Source: Phytoactinopolyspora limicola (GTDB lineage: Bacteria; Actinomycetota; Actinomycetes; Jiangellales; Jiangellaceae). From it: DNA of 64,000 nucleotides. The position numbers were made by a program, and so were the translations under genes. Shown here piece after piece: positions 54,376-64,000 of the stretch (positions are counted from its first letter, which is position 1; each line of letters starts with the position of its first letter). The DNA lies in NCBI RefSeq assembly GCF_011320225.1, contig NZ_JAAOEN010000003.1, positions 124,001 through 188,000 of the forward strand. Reading direction: 5' to 3'. A model generated the notes under the pieces. It was given only the letters and a program-made list of their open reading frames with translations, was not told where the DNA came from and searched no databases.

Positions 54376-55796
54376 TAGCCGGCGAACTCGTCCCGCGCTT
54401 GGACAGCCTGTTCCAGCCAGGCCCGGCGCGCGGTAAGAGCTTCCTCCGCCTCGCGCAGCTTGCGCTCGTTGCCGGACGCACGGGCCTTCTCGACCTTCTG
54501 TTCCAAGTCCGCGATCAGCGTCTGTAGCTGGTCGACGGTGTCTTGTGCCCGGGCGTAAGCCTCGGGATTGCTGCGCTGCCACTCAGCCTGCTCGGCTTGC
54601 CGGATAGCGTCCTCCACCCGGCGCAGCCGGCCCTCGACGCCGCGGCGGGCATCCCGCGGCACGTAACCGATCTGCTCCCACCGTTCCTGAATCGACCGGA
54701 GCTCGGCACGTGCGGCCTTCCAGTCCTGGATCGGTAGCAGTGCCTCGGCTTGGACCAACAGCTCCTCCTTGAGCTGCAGGTTGGCGCTCTCTTCGGTGTC
54801 GCGTTCGGCTTGATGGGAGTTACGGGCCTCGAAGAACGTGTCTTGAGCGGCGCGGAACCGCTTCCACAGCATGTCTTCGACGTTGCGGGGCGCCGGGCCC
54901 GCGGCCTTCCACTCGGCCATCAGTTCGCGGTACCGGCGCGACGTGCCGCCCCAGTCGGTGGAGGTGGCCAGGTCCTCAGCTTCGACGAGGATGCGCTCCT
55001 TGATCTCCCGGGCGCCCTCCCGCCGTTCGGCAAGTTCGGCGAAGTGTGCCTTGCGTCGCCGGGTGTATTGGGTCCGGGCGGTGGAGAAGCGTCGCCATAG
55101 GGAGTCGTCCACAGCGCGGTTCAGCCGGGCAAGAGACTTCCACTCGTCGAGTAGCGCCCGCAGACGGTCCGCGCCGTGCCGCCAGTCGTTGCCGTGTGCG
55201 ATCTCCTCAGCCTCCGCGGCGATGGCTTCCTTGCGGTCGCGTGCCTCGTCCTGCGCCTGGGCCCGGGCCGCGCGTCGCTCCGCTCGTCTTTCGGAGACGT
55301 GTGACTCGACCGCGTCCAGCCGGGTAGCCAACGATTCGAGGTCGCCCACGACCTTGGCGTCGACCAGCGCCTCGCGCAGCCGCCGCACCCCGGAGGCGAT
55401 CTCGTCGGGAGTGGCCGCGCCGGACCCGAGCCGCTGCTCCAACAGATCGACTTGGACGGCCAGGTCTTTGAACTTGCGCCCGAAGAACGCCAGCGCCTGC
55501 TCGGGCTGACCAACCTGCCACGAACCGACCGAGCGCTCACCGTCCGGGGTACGCACGAACACCTCACCGGCGGCGTCGACCCGACCCCAGTCGTTGGAGG
55601 CGACAGTCTCGGCGGTGGATAGTGGTTCGGCGGTGGATAGTGGTTCGGTGGTGGCCGGTGGTTCGGCCGTGGCCGGTGGTTCGGCTGTAGTGTCGGAAGG
55701 AGTGTTCTCGGGTGCGGGAGCCGGGGCCGCGGCGGTCGGCTCGTCGGCGGCTGCCTGGACCTGCTCTGGCTCCGGGCTACCGGGGAAGTGCGTCAC
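54375..55796 (-). CDS. DUF349 domain protein (coiled-coil)
   Basis: This 473-aa protein has a Pro/Thr/Ala/Glu-rich N terminus (about 10-65) with an in-frame 18-bp repeat, then several DUF349 repeats (about 180-430). These are charged helices with recurring W-rich LxxxWKSLARL, WKAAGPAPRNVEDMLWKRFRAA and WEQIGYVPRDA. It ends in a coiled coil. The function is unknown. GTG 55796 has GAGGAC about 8 bases upstream. It is cotranscribed with the F420 reductase. Confidence 0.88.
   Translation of the reverse strand: MTHFPGSPEPEQVQAAADEPTAAAPAPAPENTPSDTTAEPPATAEPPATTEPLSTAEPLSTAETVASNDWGRVDAAGEVFVRTPDGERSVGSWQVGQPEQALAFFGRKFKDLAVQVDLLEQRLGSGAATPDEIASGVRRLREALVDAKVVGDLESLATRLDAVESHVSERRAERRAARAQAQDEARDRKEAIAAEAEEIAHGNDWRHGADRLRALLDEWKSLARLNRAVDDSLWRRFSTARTQYTRRRKAHFAELAERREGAREIKERILVEAEDLATSTDWGGTSRRYRELMAEWKAAGPAPRNVEDMLWKRFRAAQDTFFEARNSHQAERDTEESANLQLKEELLVQAEALLPIQDWKAARAELRSIQERWEQIGYVPRDARRGVEGRLRRVEDAIRQAEQAEWQRSNPEAYARAQDTVDQLQTLIADLEQKVEKARASGNERKLREAEEALTARRAWLEQAVQARDEFAG
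55611..55682 (-). repeat. Four 18-bp tandem repeats in the DUF349 gene
   Basis: Units at 55611, 55629, 55647 and 55665 encode EPLSTA and EPPATA-type hexapeptides in the disordered N terminus. The first two are identical, which suggests recent duplication. Confidence 0.85.
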
Positions 55797-55931
55797 GGTG
55801 GGGTCCTCATCCGGGGCTGGGGTGAAGCCATAGGGATGGCATATGTTACGAGGGCTCAGTCTAGGCAGGATAGGCCCTGATGAAGATAACGAGTTCGCGG
55901 CAATCACGGCCGGGCCGGTAACCTTCACCGA

Positions 55932-56630
55932 GTGCTCCTCCTGACGCTCACCAGTCCCGTGCTGGGTGCCAACTGTTATGTCGTGGCCTCGGACGCGGGC
56001 GAGGAATGCGTGTTGGTCGACCCCGGCGTCGGCATCGACGAGCAGATCGGCGACGTTCTCGCCCAGCACTCGTTGCGCCCGGCGGGGGTGCTGATCACCC
56101 ACGGACACGTCGACCACACCTTCTCCGCGCCGGCCTTGTCGCGCCGCTACGACGTCCCGGTGTACATCCACGCCGCGGACGAGTACCGGCTCGACGACCC
56201 GGTTCGTACGTTGGGGCCTGACCTGGCGATGGCCTTCGCCAGCCTGGGCGCGCAGTGGTCCCGGCCGCCGCGGGTGCGGACGTTCCAGGCTGGCGCGTCG
56301 TTGGAGGTCGCCGGCCTCACCGTCGAGGTGATCCACGCCCCCGGACATACGGAGGGTTCCACCCTGTACGTCGTGCCGCGGCCGGAGGACCATACCGGGT
56401 CGCTGTGCTTCACCGGCGACGTACTTTTCGTCGGCACGGTCGGCCGTACCGACCTGCCGGGTGGCGACCCACACGACATGCACCGCACCCTCGCCGAGCT
56501 GGCTCGGCCGGAAGCGGACGGTGGATTGCCCGACGACACGACGGTGCTTCCCGGACACGGCGACAGCGACTCCCTCGGCCGGCACCGTGCCACCAACCCG
56601 TTCCTGCAGAATGTGCGAGGACACCAGTGA
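55932..56630 (+). CDS. MBL fold metallo-hydrolase (glyoxalase II-like)
   Basis: This 232-aa metallo-beta-lactamase-fold hydrolase has the metal motif THGHVDH, with further ligand histidines in APGHTEGS and LPGHGDS and an Asp in FTGDVLF. The start GTG lies about 135 bp upstream of the divergent DUF349 start. Its stop overlaps the hisS start (GTGA). MBL-hisS pairing is common in actinobacteria. The substrate is probably a thioester, but this is unproven. Confidence 0.9.
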   Translation: MLLLTLTSPVLGANCYVVASDAGEECVLVDPGVGIDEQIGDVLAQHSLRPAGVLITHGHVDHTFSAPALSRRYDVPVYIHAADEYRLDDPVRTLGPDLAMAFASLGAQWSRPPRVRTFQAGASLEVAGLTVEVIHAPGHTEGSTLYVVPRPEDHTGSLCFTGDVLFVGTVGRTDLPGGDPHDMHRTLAELARPEADGGLPDDTTVLPGHGDSDSLGRHRATNPFLQNVRGHQ

Positions 56631-57898
56631 ACCAACCCTTGTTCCGTGCCCCCAGGGGCACGTTCGATCTGATCCCCCCGCGTGGCGAGGCGGTGCTCGC
56701 GGTGCGCGAGGCGATGGCCGAACCACTAAGCCGCGCCGGATTCGGCTACGTCGAGACCCCATCGTTCGAGGACACCCAACTGTTCGTCCGCGGCGTGGGC
56801 GAATCCACCGACGTGGTCACGAAAGAGATGTATTCGTTCACCACCCGTGGCGGCGACGACGTGACACTGCGCCCGGAAGGAACCGCGCCAGTAGTCCGGG
56901 CGGCGCTCGAGAACGGGCTGCACCGGGGCGCGCTGCCGGTCAAGCTCTGGTATTCGGGCTCGTTCTACCGTTACGAGCGGCCGCAGAAGGGCCGCTATCG
57001 CCACTTCTCCCAGGTGGGTGCGGAAACTCTCGGCACGGAAGACCCGGCTAGCGACGCCGAGGTGATCGTGCTCGCCATGGATGCCTACCGGGCGCTGGGC
57101 CTCACCGGTGTGCGCCTCGTCATCAACTCGCTGGGTTCCGACGAGTCCAGGCCGGCTTACCGCGCGGCGCTCCAGGACTTCCTCCGACGCCTCGACCTCG
57201 ACGACGCAACAGCCAAACGGGTCGAAGTGAACCCACTACGCGTGCTGGACGACAAACGGCCCGAGATTCAGGCGGCACTGGCCGACGCTCCGGTCATCGC
57301 CGACTTCTTGTCGAAGGGCGACCGCGCCCACCACGACGCGGTCCGGACCCTGTTGGCCGATGCCGGTGTCGCATTCGACGACGACCCACGCCTAGTGCGG
57401 GGACTCGACTACTACACCAGGACGCTGTTCGAGTTCATCCACGACGGTCTCGGCGCGGCTCAGTCGGCCATCGGTGGCGGCGGCCGGTACGACGGCCTGG
57501 CCGAACTGATTGGCGGGCCACGCCTGCCGAGTGTGGGCTGGGCACTGGGTGTCGACCGGACCTTGCTGGCCATCGAGGCCGAAGGGCTACCGCTGCCCGG
57601 CACGGCCGGGGTGGACGTGTACGCCGTGCCGCTCGGTGAAGCAGCCGCCGCCCGGCTGTTCGGTGTCGTCACCGAACTGCGCAGGGCCGGCGTCCGCGCC
57701 GACCTCGCGGTGGGTGGGCGCGGTCTGAAAGGCGCGATGAAAGCTGCCGACCGCAGCGGCGCGCAGGTGGCGATCGTCGTCGGCGAGCGGGATCTCGCCG
57801 ACGGGGTGGCGCAGGTTAAAGACCTGGGCACTGGCGACCAGCGGCCGGTGCCGCTCGCCGACCTGGTGACCACCCTGAGTGCCGCACTAGACAGCTAA
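56627..57898 (+). CDS. hisS: Histidyl-tRNA synthetase
   Basis: This 423-aa class II synthetase charges tRNA-His. Motif 2 lies in [24 protein letters not shown], the histidine-specific segment [14 protein letters not shown] is present, motif 3 is in [16 protein letters not shown], and a C-terminal anticodon-binding domain starts near 325. The GTG start overlaps the MBL gene stop, so translation is coupled. A strong hairpin follows. Confidence 0.96.
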   Translation: MNQPLFRAPRGTFDLIPPRGEAVLAVREAMAEPLSRAGFGYVETPSFEDTQLFVRGVGESTDVVTKEMYSFTTRGGDDVTLRPEGTAPVVRAALENGLHRGALPVKLWYSGSFYRYERPQKGRYRHFSQVGAETLGTEDPASDAEVIVLAMDAYRALGLTGVRLVINSLGSDESRPAYRAALQDFLRRLDLDDATAKRVEVNPLRVLDDKRPEIQAALADAPVIADFLSKGDRAHHDAVRTLLADAGVAFDDDPRLVRGLDYYTRTLFEFIHDGLGAAQSAIGGGGRYDGLAELIGGPRLPSVGWALGVDRTLLAIEAEGLPLPGTAGVDVYAVPLGEAAAARLFGVVTELRRAGVRADLAVGGRGLKGAMKAADRSGAQVAIVVGERDLADGVAQVKDLGTGDQRPVPLADLVTTLSAALDS

Positions 57899-57968
57899 GA
57901 GCCAAGCAAGACGCGGCCGGGTGCGGACCCCAAGGAGGTGCGCACCCCGCCGCGCCGGGGTAGCCGGG

Positions 57969-58001
57969 GGGGCAGGGTGAGCGCCCTCCTCACCCTGCCC
58001 C
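57969..58001. terminator. Bidirectional terminator after hisS
   Basis: GGGGCAGGGTGAG (57969-57981) pairs with CTCACCCTGCCCC (57989-58001) around a 7-base loop, a 13-bp stem. It lies between convergent hisS and the symporter gene. A run of 8 G (58012-58019) and one of 11 C (58037-58047) follow. Confidence 0.65.
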
Positions 58002-58077
58002 GCCGCTCGCCGGGGGGGGTGCCTTCCGCTTGCGTGCCCCCCCCCCCGCCCGCTACTGTGTCGCCGGTGGCTCAGGT

Positions 58078-59574
58078 TCAGCGCACCGCTGACGTCGACC
58101 CTGGGTCGTCGGGCTTGACGGTGATCATCTTCCATTCGGGACGGCCGAAGAAGTCGAGGCTTCCCCGACGCACCGTGAATGCCAGCAGAATCAGACCGAC
58201 CAGGTTCGGCAGCGCCATCAACCCGTTCATGATGTCGGCAACCTTCCAGATCAGATCCAGGCTGGCCACTGCGCCGACGATGATGAATCCGCAGAACACC
58301 ACCCGATACGGCATGACGGCTTTCCGTCCGAACAGGCGATCCATGCACCTTTCGCCGTAGTAGGCCCAACCGAGGAGCGTCGAGAAGGCGAAGAACGCCA
58401 GCCCGAGCGTGACCAGAGTGCCACCCCAGTCCCCGGGCAAACCCTCCCGGAACGCCTCGGCGGTGAGCACCGAGTCGGTGAGTTGTCTTCCGGTGTCTTC
58501 GTCGACCTCAAAGTACATTCCGGTGGTGACGATGACCAGGCCGGTGAAGCTCACCACCACGAGCGTGTCGAGGAAGGTCTGGGTCATCGAGACCAACGAC
58601 TGACGGACCTCATGGGTGGTCTTCGCCGCTGCCGCCGCGATACCTCCCGTGCCGAGGCCGGATTCGTTGGAGAAGATCCCGCGGGCCACCCCTCGTCGCA
58701 GAACGGCGAGGAAGGCGGCTCCAGCGAACCCGCCAGCCGCGGCCTCACCGGTGAATGCCCCCTCGAAGATCGCTTGGATGGCGTTGGGTAGCTCGCTCGC
58801 ATTAAGCAGCAGCACGATGGTGGCGCCGAGGATGTAGAAGATCGCCATGAACGGCACGAAGGCCGCGGTGAACCGGCCGATGGACTTGATGCCGCCAAGA
58901 ATGACGATAGCCGCGACGAACATCAGCACGAGTCCAGTGACCCATCGCGGTACACCCCATTCGTTGTTCAGCGCGGACGCTACCTGGCCGGATTGCACAC
59001 CGTTGCCGATACCGAACGCCGCCAGCGCACCGAACACCGCGAAGAGAATCGCCAGCACCTTACCGAGCGAGGCCATCTTGCCCTCGCCGTACTTTTCCCG
59101 CAGACCATCGCTGATGTAGAACATCGGGCCACCGCTCTGCTCCCCAGCGGCGTCCGTCCGGCGGTACTTAACTCCGAGGAACGCCTCGGCGTACTTGGTG
59201 GCCATGCCGAGCAGCCCCGTCACCCACATCCAGAACAGGGCGCCCGCGCCGCCGATGGCGATGGCACTACCAACCCCGGCGATGTTGCCGACTCCGACCG
59301 TGGCGGCCAGCGCGACCGTCAGCGCCTGATAGTGGGTGATATCGCCTTTGACGTCTTCGCCTTCCTTGCGCTTGATCAACGCCAGCCAGAGGGCATGCGT
59401 GAGCTTGGTGAACTGCACACCACGTAACAGGATGGTGAGAAAGAGGCCAGTGCCGAGCAGGAGCGGCACGAGTAGTCCGAACTCGACGATCTGAATGTCG
59501 AGGCCGCCCCAGATCGAGTTGTTGATGTTGTCGACGATCTTCTCGAGAAGTGTCGGATCCTTCTCTTCTTCCAT
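58078..59574 (-). CDS. Alanine/glycine:cation symporter family protein
   Basis: This 498-aa AGCS-family sodium/amino-acid symporter has about 11 membrane helices. Family motifs are ATVGVGNIAGVGSAIAIGGAGALFWMWVTGLLGMATKYAE, GGPMFYI, and GIFSNESGLGTGGIAAAAA. ATG 59574 has AGGAGG 7 bases upstream. It converges on hisS and is divergent from aspS. The probable substrate is alanine or glycine. Confidence 0.93.
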   Translation of the reverse strand: MEEEKDPTLLEKIVDNINNSIWGGLDIQIVEFGLLVPLLLGTGLFLTILLRGVQFTKLTHALWLALIKRKEGEDVKGDITHYQALTVALAATVGVGNIAGVGSAIAIGGAGALFWMWVTGLLGMATKYAEAFLGVKYRRTDAAGEQSGGPMFYISDGLREKYGEGKMASLGKVLAILFAVFGALAAFGIGNGVQSGQVASALNNEWGVPRWVTGLVLMFVAAIVILGGIKSIGRFTAAFVPFMAIFYILGATIVLLLNASELPNAIQAIFEGAFTGEAAAGGFAGAAFLAVLRRGVARGIFSNESGLGTGGIAAAAAKTTHEVRQSLVSMTQTFLDTLVVVSFTGLVIVTTGMYFEVDEDTGRQLTDSVLTAEAFREGLPGDWGGTLVTLGLAFFAFSTLLGWAYYGERCMDRLFGRKAVMPYRVVFCGFIIVGAVASLDLIWKVADIMNGLMALPNLVGLILLAFTVRRGSLDFFGRPEWKMITVKPDDPGSTSAVR

Positions 59575-59918
59575 GCGTCGCCTCCTCGTTCCCGCTTTGT
59601 GAGCGGGCCTGGCTGGTCGAAATGCCAGGGCGTCGCACCTGCCTCGCGGTCTGTCCGGCCTGAGCCGGTCACGCCGTGGGACACGTCCCCGTTGCGTGCG
59701 TCCCGGTCTAGATGGACCGGGAGAGTAGCGATGGTCACCGGGTCTGGACAAGGCGCCACGCCAGGATCGTTATCAACGATTCACGTCTTTGTCGCCCAGC
59801 GGGGTCTCCCGAGCCGGGTGGAACCGAGTCGCGCCCGGACACCGGCCTTACGTAGGATCGCGGGTGGCGTCCACCGCCAGCTCCGCCACCACACCGTCGC
59901 CCGAAAGAGGATCCGAAC
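59575..59918. other. Intergenic region between divergent symporter and aspS genes
   Basis: These 344 bp carry no gene. They hold a hairpin (TCCCGGTC-N6-GACCGGGA, 59701-59722) that would lie in the symporter mRNA leader, and TAGGAT (59853-59858), a possible -10 for aspS. I see no T-box or known riboswitch. Confidence 0.5.
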
Positions 59919-61679
59919 GTGCTCCGCACTCATGAGGCCGGCACGCTCCGTGCCGACCATGCCGGTCAGTCCGTCACGCTCACCGGGTGGGTTGCCCGGC
60001 GGCGCGATCACGGGGGAGTGGCGTTCCTGGATCTCCGCGACGCATCTGGGGTAGCTCAGGTGGTGGTTAGGGATGAGGATGTCGCCCACGATCTGCGGGC
60101 CGAGTACTGCATCCGGGTGGTCGGGGAGGTGCGTCGACGCCCCGCCGGCAACGAGAACCCGGCGCTGCCCACCGGTGAGATCGAGGTCGTGGCCGACACG
60201 GTAGAGGTGCTCAGCCCGGCCGACGCGTTGCCCTTCCAGATCGACGACCACGTCGACGTGGGGGAGGAGGTGCGGTTGAAGCACCGCTACCTCGACCTCC
60301 GGCGCAGCGGCCCGGCCAAGGCGATCCGGCTGCGTAGCCAGGTCAACCGGGTGGCCCGCGACGTGCTGCTCGACGACGGCTTCGTCGAGGTCGAGACACC
60401 GACGATGACCCGTTCCACACCTGAGGGGGCCCGAGACTTCGTTGTCCCGGCCCGGCTGCGCCCAGGGTCCTGGTACGCGTTGCCGCAGTCGCCGCAGTTG
60501 TTCAAGCAGTTGCTCATGGTCGCGGGTCTCGAGCGTTACTTCCAGATCGCTCGGTGTTACCGCGACGAAGACTTCCGTGCCGACCGCCAGCCGGAGTTCA
60601 CCCAGCTCGACATCGAGATGAGCTTCGTCGAGCAGGACGACGTCATCAACCTCGCTGAACGGGTCATCGCGGCGCTGTGGCAGCTGATCGACGTCGAGGT
60701 GCCGACCCCTATTGCCAGGCTGACGTATCGGGACGCGTTCGACCGCTACGGCACCGACAAACCAGACCTGCGCTTCGGGCAGGAACTCACCGAGGTGACC
60801 GCCCATTTCGCTGACACGTCGTTCCGCGTGTTCCAGGCGCCGTACGTGGGAGCGGTGGTGCACCCGGGCGGGGCGGCGCAAACCCGCAAGGAACTCGACG
60901 GCTGGCAGGACTGGGCCAAGGCTCGCGGCGCCAAGGGACTCGCTTACGTGCTGGTCGGCGCCGACGGAGAGTTGTCCGGCCCGGTGGCCAAAAACCTCTC
61001 CGACGCCGAGCGCTCCGGTCTACCAGCGCTGGTTGGTGCATCGGAGGGGGACGCCATCTTCTTCGCGGCCGGCCCACGCAAGCAGGCTCAGTCGCTGCTC
61101 GGCGCGGCCCGCCTGGAGATCGGGCACCGGGCCAACCTCATCGACGAGTCCGCTTGGGCGTTCGTCTGGGTGGTCGACGCTCCTTTGTTCGAGGCGGTCG
61201 CCGACATCGACCCGGGCGACGTCGCGGTGGGCGGAGGAGCCTGGACTGCCGTCCACCATGCGTTCACCTCACCCAAGCCGGAATGGCTCGACACCTTCGA
61301 CGACGACCCCGCGAACGCACTCGCCTACGCTTACGACATTGTGTGCAACGGCTCCGAGATCGGTGGCGGGTCGATCCGTATTCATCGGCGGGACGTGCAA
61401 GAGCGGGTGTTCGATGTCATGGGCCTGTCGGCCGAGCAGGCCCAGGAGAAGTTCGGGTTCCTGCTCGACGCCTTCAAGTACGGAGCGCCCCCGCATGGTG
61501 GCATCGCGTTTGGTTGGGACCGCGTCGTCGCATTGCTGGCCGGCTCGGAGTCGATCCGGGACGTGATCGCGTTCCCGAAGACCGGCGGTGGTTATGACCC
61601 GTTGACGGCGGCGCCGGCACCGATCACCGCACAGCAGCGCAAAGAAGCCGGAATCGACGTGATCCCGGACGACGAGTAG
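59919..61679 (+). CDS. aspS: Aspartyl-tRNA synthetase
   Basis: This 586-aa bacterial-type class II synthetase has an N-terminal OB-fold anticodon domain ([21 protein letters not shown]), motif 1 and 2 regions ([45 protein letters not shown]), the GAD insertion domain, and motif 3 in [13 protein letters not shown]. The GTG 59919 is the likely start. Whether it also charges tRNA-Asn cannot be read here. Confidence 0.96.
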   Translation: MLRTHEAGTLRADHAGQSVTLTGWVARRRDHGGVAFLDLRDASGVAQVVVRDEDVAHDLRAEYCIRVVGEVRRRPAGNENPALPTGEIEVVADTVEVLSPADALPFQIDDHVDVGEEVRLKHRYLDLRRSGPAKAIRLRSQVNRVARDVLLDDGFVEVETPTMTRSTPEGARDFVVPARLRPGSWYALPQSPQLFKQLLMVAGLERYFQIARCYRDEDFRADRQPEFTQLDIEMSFVEQDDVINLAERVIAALWQLIDVEVPTPIARLTYRDAFDRYGTDKPDLRFGQELTEVTAHFADTSFRVFQAPYVGAVVHPGGAAQTRKELDGWQDWAKARGAKGLAYVLVGADGELSGPVAKNLSDAERSGLPALVGASEGDAIFFAAGPRKQAQSLLGAARLEIGHRANLIDESAWAFVWVVDAPLFEAVADIDPGDVAVGGGAWTAVHHAFTSPKPEWLDTFDDDPANALAYAYDIVCNGSEIGGGSIRIHRRDVQERVFDVMGLSAEQAQEKFGFLLDAFKYGAPPHGGIAFGWDRVVALLAGSESIRDVIAFPKTGGGYDPLTAAPAPITAQQRKEAGIDVIPDDE

Positions 61680-61785
61680 AGCCGGCCCCCGGACGCGGCG
61701 ACTAGAGACAGCGCCACCTCCCGGGCGGCGAGCAGAGACAGTGTCACCTCCCGGGCAGCGTCCAGCAGGGCGGGCCGCTGGACGC

Positions 61786-63951
61786 TCAATAGGGTGGATC
61801 GTCCGTCTCGTCAGGTGCGGCCCGTCTTGCTGGCGTTGTGGCGCCGCCGTTCTGATCTTTGGCTCCCGCCGGTACGTCGGGCGCGATGCGGGGGAAGGTG
61901 ACCACGGACGAGTGCCCGGTGGGGCTGGTCCATTTCTGCCGGCCACCTCCGAGGTGTTCGATAGTCCACCCGGCACGGTGTTTCTGCACGTGGCACCCTT
62001 TGCACAGCGCCGAACAGTTACACGCCGAGGTCGGTCCGAACGGCCACGGGGTGCGGTGATCGATCTCGCAGCGCTGGGCTTGCTGATGACAGCCCGGCAT
62101 CACACATTCACGGTCGCGGAGGAGAACGAAGTCCACCAGCTCTTGCGGCGGGACATACCGGGTGGTTCCGTAATCGAGGGCGTACCCACCCGCCGGGGCG
62201 GTCCCCACCCACCGCCACACCCCAGCCGCGGCCAACACCCGGGCCGCGTCGGCGTCGATCGGGCCGTATCCATCGAGAAACGCGGGGTGTTCACTCAACC
62301 CGAGCAGGGTCGACAATCCCACGGTCACGTTGACCGTCACCGCCCGACCATGTGCCTTGGCCAACCGCGCCCCGACGGCTGTTCCACAACCGGCACACTC
62401 CCGCCCGCCTAGGTGCCCGGTGGTCAACGACAACCACCCCAAGGAGGCAAGCGCATCCGCCCGCCGCTGCCCCCGGGTCCGACCGGCACATTCAGGCACC
62501 CGCCCACCATCCCTGCCGGTCGATCCGGCGGCGCTCGAACCATCCGCGACGGGTCCACTATCCCCGTGGCCGGGTTCGCCGCGGCCGGATCCGCTGGGGT
62601 CCGCATAGCCGGGTCCGGCAGAGCCGGCATCCCCGCCGGTCGATCCGGCGGCGCTCGAACCATCCGCGACGGGCTCACTATCCCGATGGTCGGCTCCGCC
62701 GCGGCCGGATCCGCTGGGGTCCGCATAGCCGGGTCCGGCAGAGCCGGCATCCCCGCCGGTCGATCCGGCGGCGCTCGAACCATCCGCGACGGGCTCACTA
62801 TCCCGATGGTCGGCTCCGCCGTGGTCGTGGTCGCCTGCCGGGGATGTCGGCCGGTCGGCAGCGCCCGCACAGGTACACGTGCGGGAGTGTTCACAGCTGG
62901 CGCTCTGTTCGGCATCGGCGGCGGCATTGAGCGCAGCCATCACCGCGGCGGCCTCTTCGGCCGGTAGGTACGCCGTCAGCCAGGCCATCCCGTCCTCACC
63001 CGGCTCCATCCACACCCCTCGCCGGTCACGGGCCCGCCGCCGGCGTCGTTTGGCTCCTACCGCGTCAAGTTCATGCAACAACTCGTTGACCACCCGGGAC
63101 AACTTGACCTCGGTCCAAGCGTGCACGAACGGCAACACAGCCTTTTCGATCAACTCGGCCACCTCGGGCCCACACTTGCGCAACGCCCGGGTCAGGATCC
63201 TGGCCTTGGCCACATCCAAGCGGCCCTCCATCAGGGCTCGATGCACCCTCGGGTACTCCTGAACCAGCGTGACCGCCTGATCCACCAACCGCTCCGCTTG
63301 CGGCTTGGTCCACGGCCACACCACACACAACGCCGCCGCCGTCACCGGTACCGGATGCAACGACGAGAACCGCCCACCCCCATCATCCGGACACAACTCA
63401 TCACGACCGGTCAGCTCCGCAGCTACCTCGGCCTGCCGCGCCGCGCACCACGCGATCATCCGCTCCCAACCAGCGACAGCATCGGCCAGTTCATGCACCT
63501 CCAACTGCGTCGGGACCGCGGCATCCAATCCCAGCACGAACCCCACACCAGGCCGCACTCCGGCAAACCGCGACCCGTCGCCACCGGGAACATCCCCGCC
63601 ACCAACATCTCCAGCACCAACATCTCCGGCACCAACACCCGGCACGCCCGGTGCCCTGCCCCGTGGCCCCTCAACAAGGCGCTCATCAGCGAACTCGAAC
63701 CGGGCGCGCTCAGCATCGACCAGCCGCACCCACTCACGGTCCAGCCCGCCTACCAGATTCCCCGACTCGACGCCCACGCCGCCCAGATCATCGAGATCGT
63801 TAAGGTCGCCCAGCGCAGCGTCACCCGCCTCGAACCGGGCGCGCTCAGCATCGACCAGCCGCACCCACTCAGCATCCACATCGCCCGCGGCACACACTCC
63901 AACACCCCCGATTGGGGTGTCCGGCTGTGGGGTCAACTGCGGCATCGTCAT
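61786..63951 (-). CDS. DUF222 / HNH endonuclease-domain protein (13E12-type)
   Basis: This 721-aa protein has an N-terminal duplicated EWVRLVDAERARFE segment, a DUF222 region (about 140-560) and a C-terminal HNH nuclease (RDRECVMPGCHQQAQRC, EIDHRTPW, CKGCHVQKHRAGW) with complete zinc and catalytic motifs. These abundant actinobacterial proteins have unknown roles and are often linked to mobile DNA. A 120-bp tandem repeat interrupts the DUF222 part. TATGAT lies six bases before ATG 63951, so a leaderless start is likely; ATG 63972 is an alternative. Confidence 0.88.
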   Translation of the reverse strand: MTMPQLTPQPDTPIGGVGVCAAGDVDAEWVRLVDAERARFEAGDAALGDLNDLDDLGGVGVESGNLVGGLDREWVRLVDAERARFEFADERLVEGPRGRAPGVPGVGAGDVGAGDVGGGDVPGGDGSRFAGVRPGVGFVLGLDAAVPTQLEVHELADAVAGWERMIAWCAARQAEVAAELTGRDELCPDDGGGRFSSLHPVPVTAAALCVVWPWTKPQAERLVDQAVTLVQEYPRVHRALMEGRLDVAKARILTRALRKCGPEVAELIEKAVLPFVHAWTEVKLSRVVNELLHELDAVGAKRRRRRARDRRGVWMEPGEDGMAWLTAYLPAEEAAAVMAALNAAADAEQSASCEHSRTCTCAGAADRPTSPAGDHDHGGADHRDSEPVADGSSAAGSTGGDAGSAGPGYADPSGSGRGGADHRDSEPVADGSSAAGSTGGDAGSAGPGYADPSGSGRGEPGHGDSGPVADGSSAAGSTGRDGGRVPECAGRTRGQRRADALASLGWLSLTTGHLGGRECAGCGTAVGARLAKAHGRAVTVNVTVGLSTLLGLSEHPAFLDGYGPIDADAARVLAAAGVWRWVGTAPAGGYALDYGTTRYVPPQELVDFVLLRDRECVMPGCHQQAQRCEIDHRTPWPFGPTSACNCSALCKGCHVQKHRAGWTIEHLGGGRQKWTSPTGHSSVVTFPRIAPDVPAGAKDQNGGATTPARRAAPDETDDPPY
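62521..62822 (-). repeat. 120-bp in-frame tandem repeat inside the HNH gene
   Basis: About 2.5 copies (62521-62640, 62641-62760, 62761-62822) are nearly identical. Each encodes 40 residues rich in Gly, Ser, Ala and Asp (for example DSEPVADGSSAAGSTGGDAG). The first copy on the plus strand differs at several bases near 62553-62577; the others match almost exactly. Confidence 0.92.
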
Positions 63952-64000
63952 CCTCACATCATAGCCGAACACGTGTTCCTATTCAATCGTTTGAGCGGCT

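Noticed and set aside
61704-61763. Two 30-bp direct repeats between aspS and the HNH gene
   Set aside because: They are only two short copies between convergent genes, with no stem, promoter or coding signal, and are probably a simple local duplication.

Overview
The window is high-GC DNA from a mycothiol-producing actinobacterium. The evidence is mshC, a coproporphyrin-type heme block (hemE, hemY/cgoX, hemQ/chdC), actinobacterial families DUF3000, DUF3090, DUF5703 and SCO1664, frequent GTG starts, and many TANNNT hexamers only 6-8 nt before a start codon, which points to leaderless mRNAs. The genus cannot be fixed from sequence reading alone. No rRNA, tRNA or CRISPR array was recognised.

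Layout. 0.3-3.8 kb: a beta-oxidation pair (FadB-like multifunctional enzyme and thiolase) behind a palindromic operator. 3.8-16.2 kb: an accessory-looking block with an AlkD-like repair protein, a six-gene peptide-type ABC importer with three substrate-binding proteins (two lacking any export signal), a divergent MocR-like regulator whose aminotransferase domain has lost its PLP lysine, and a FAD oxidoreductase. 16.2-22.5 kb: RNase D, DUF3000, hemE, a DUF4349 lipoprotein, hemY, hemQ. 22.5-34 kb: GNAT enzyme, a perfect 72-bp palindrome, a MetP/MetS-type sodium symporter, M20 peptidase, conserved hypotheticals, secreted metallophosphoesterase, aldo/keto reductase, F420-type luciferase-like enzyme, UppP and an M23 cell-wall peptidase. 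33,995-34,849: an 855-bp non-coding repeat element. 34.9-38.2 kb: the conserved block phosphatase-DUF3090-SCO1664 protein-mshC. 38.3-43.3 kb: pdxS, NUDIX, a degenerate AMP-ligase, pdxT, yebC. 43.3-47.8 kb: a ferric-iron ABC importer with an IdeR/DtxR-like box. 48-53.9 kb: ruvC-ruvA-ruvB-yajC-apt-rel, with secD and secF missing from their usual place between yajC and apt. 53.9-64 kb: F420-type reductase, DUF349 protein, MBL hydrolase, hisS, sodium/alanine symporter, aspS and a DUF222-HNH nuclease with an internal 120-bp tandem repeat.

The gene content is mostly housekeeping: heme, PLP, mycothiol, recombination, stringent response and two aminoacyl-tRNA synthetases. Transport and stress genes lie between these blocks. 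The most unusual signals are non-coding. The main one is a family of short elements with conserved inverted arms (ACGATCAGRTGC ... GCAYCTGATCGT) and variable interiors. They form an 855-bp element with perfect 24-bp terminal inverted repeats, and a second array at 132-298 ends in the same terminal core. The other two are the 72-bp palindrome and a separate 18-bp-arm hairpin after pdxS.
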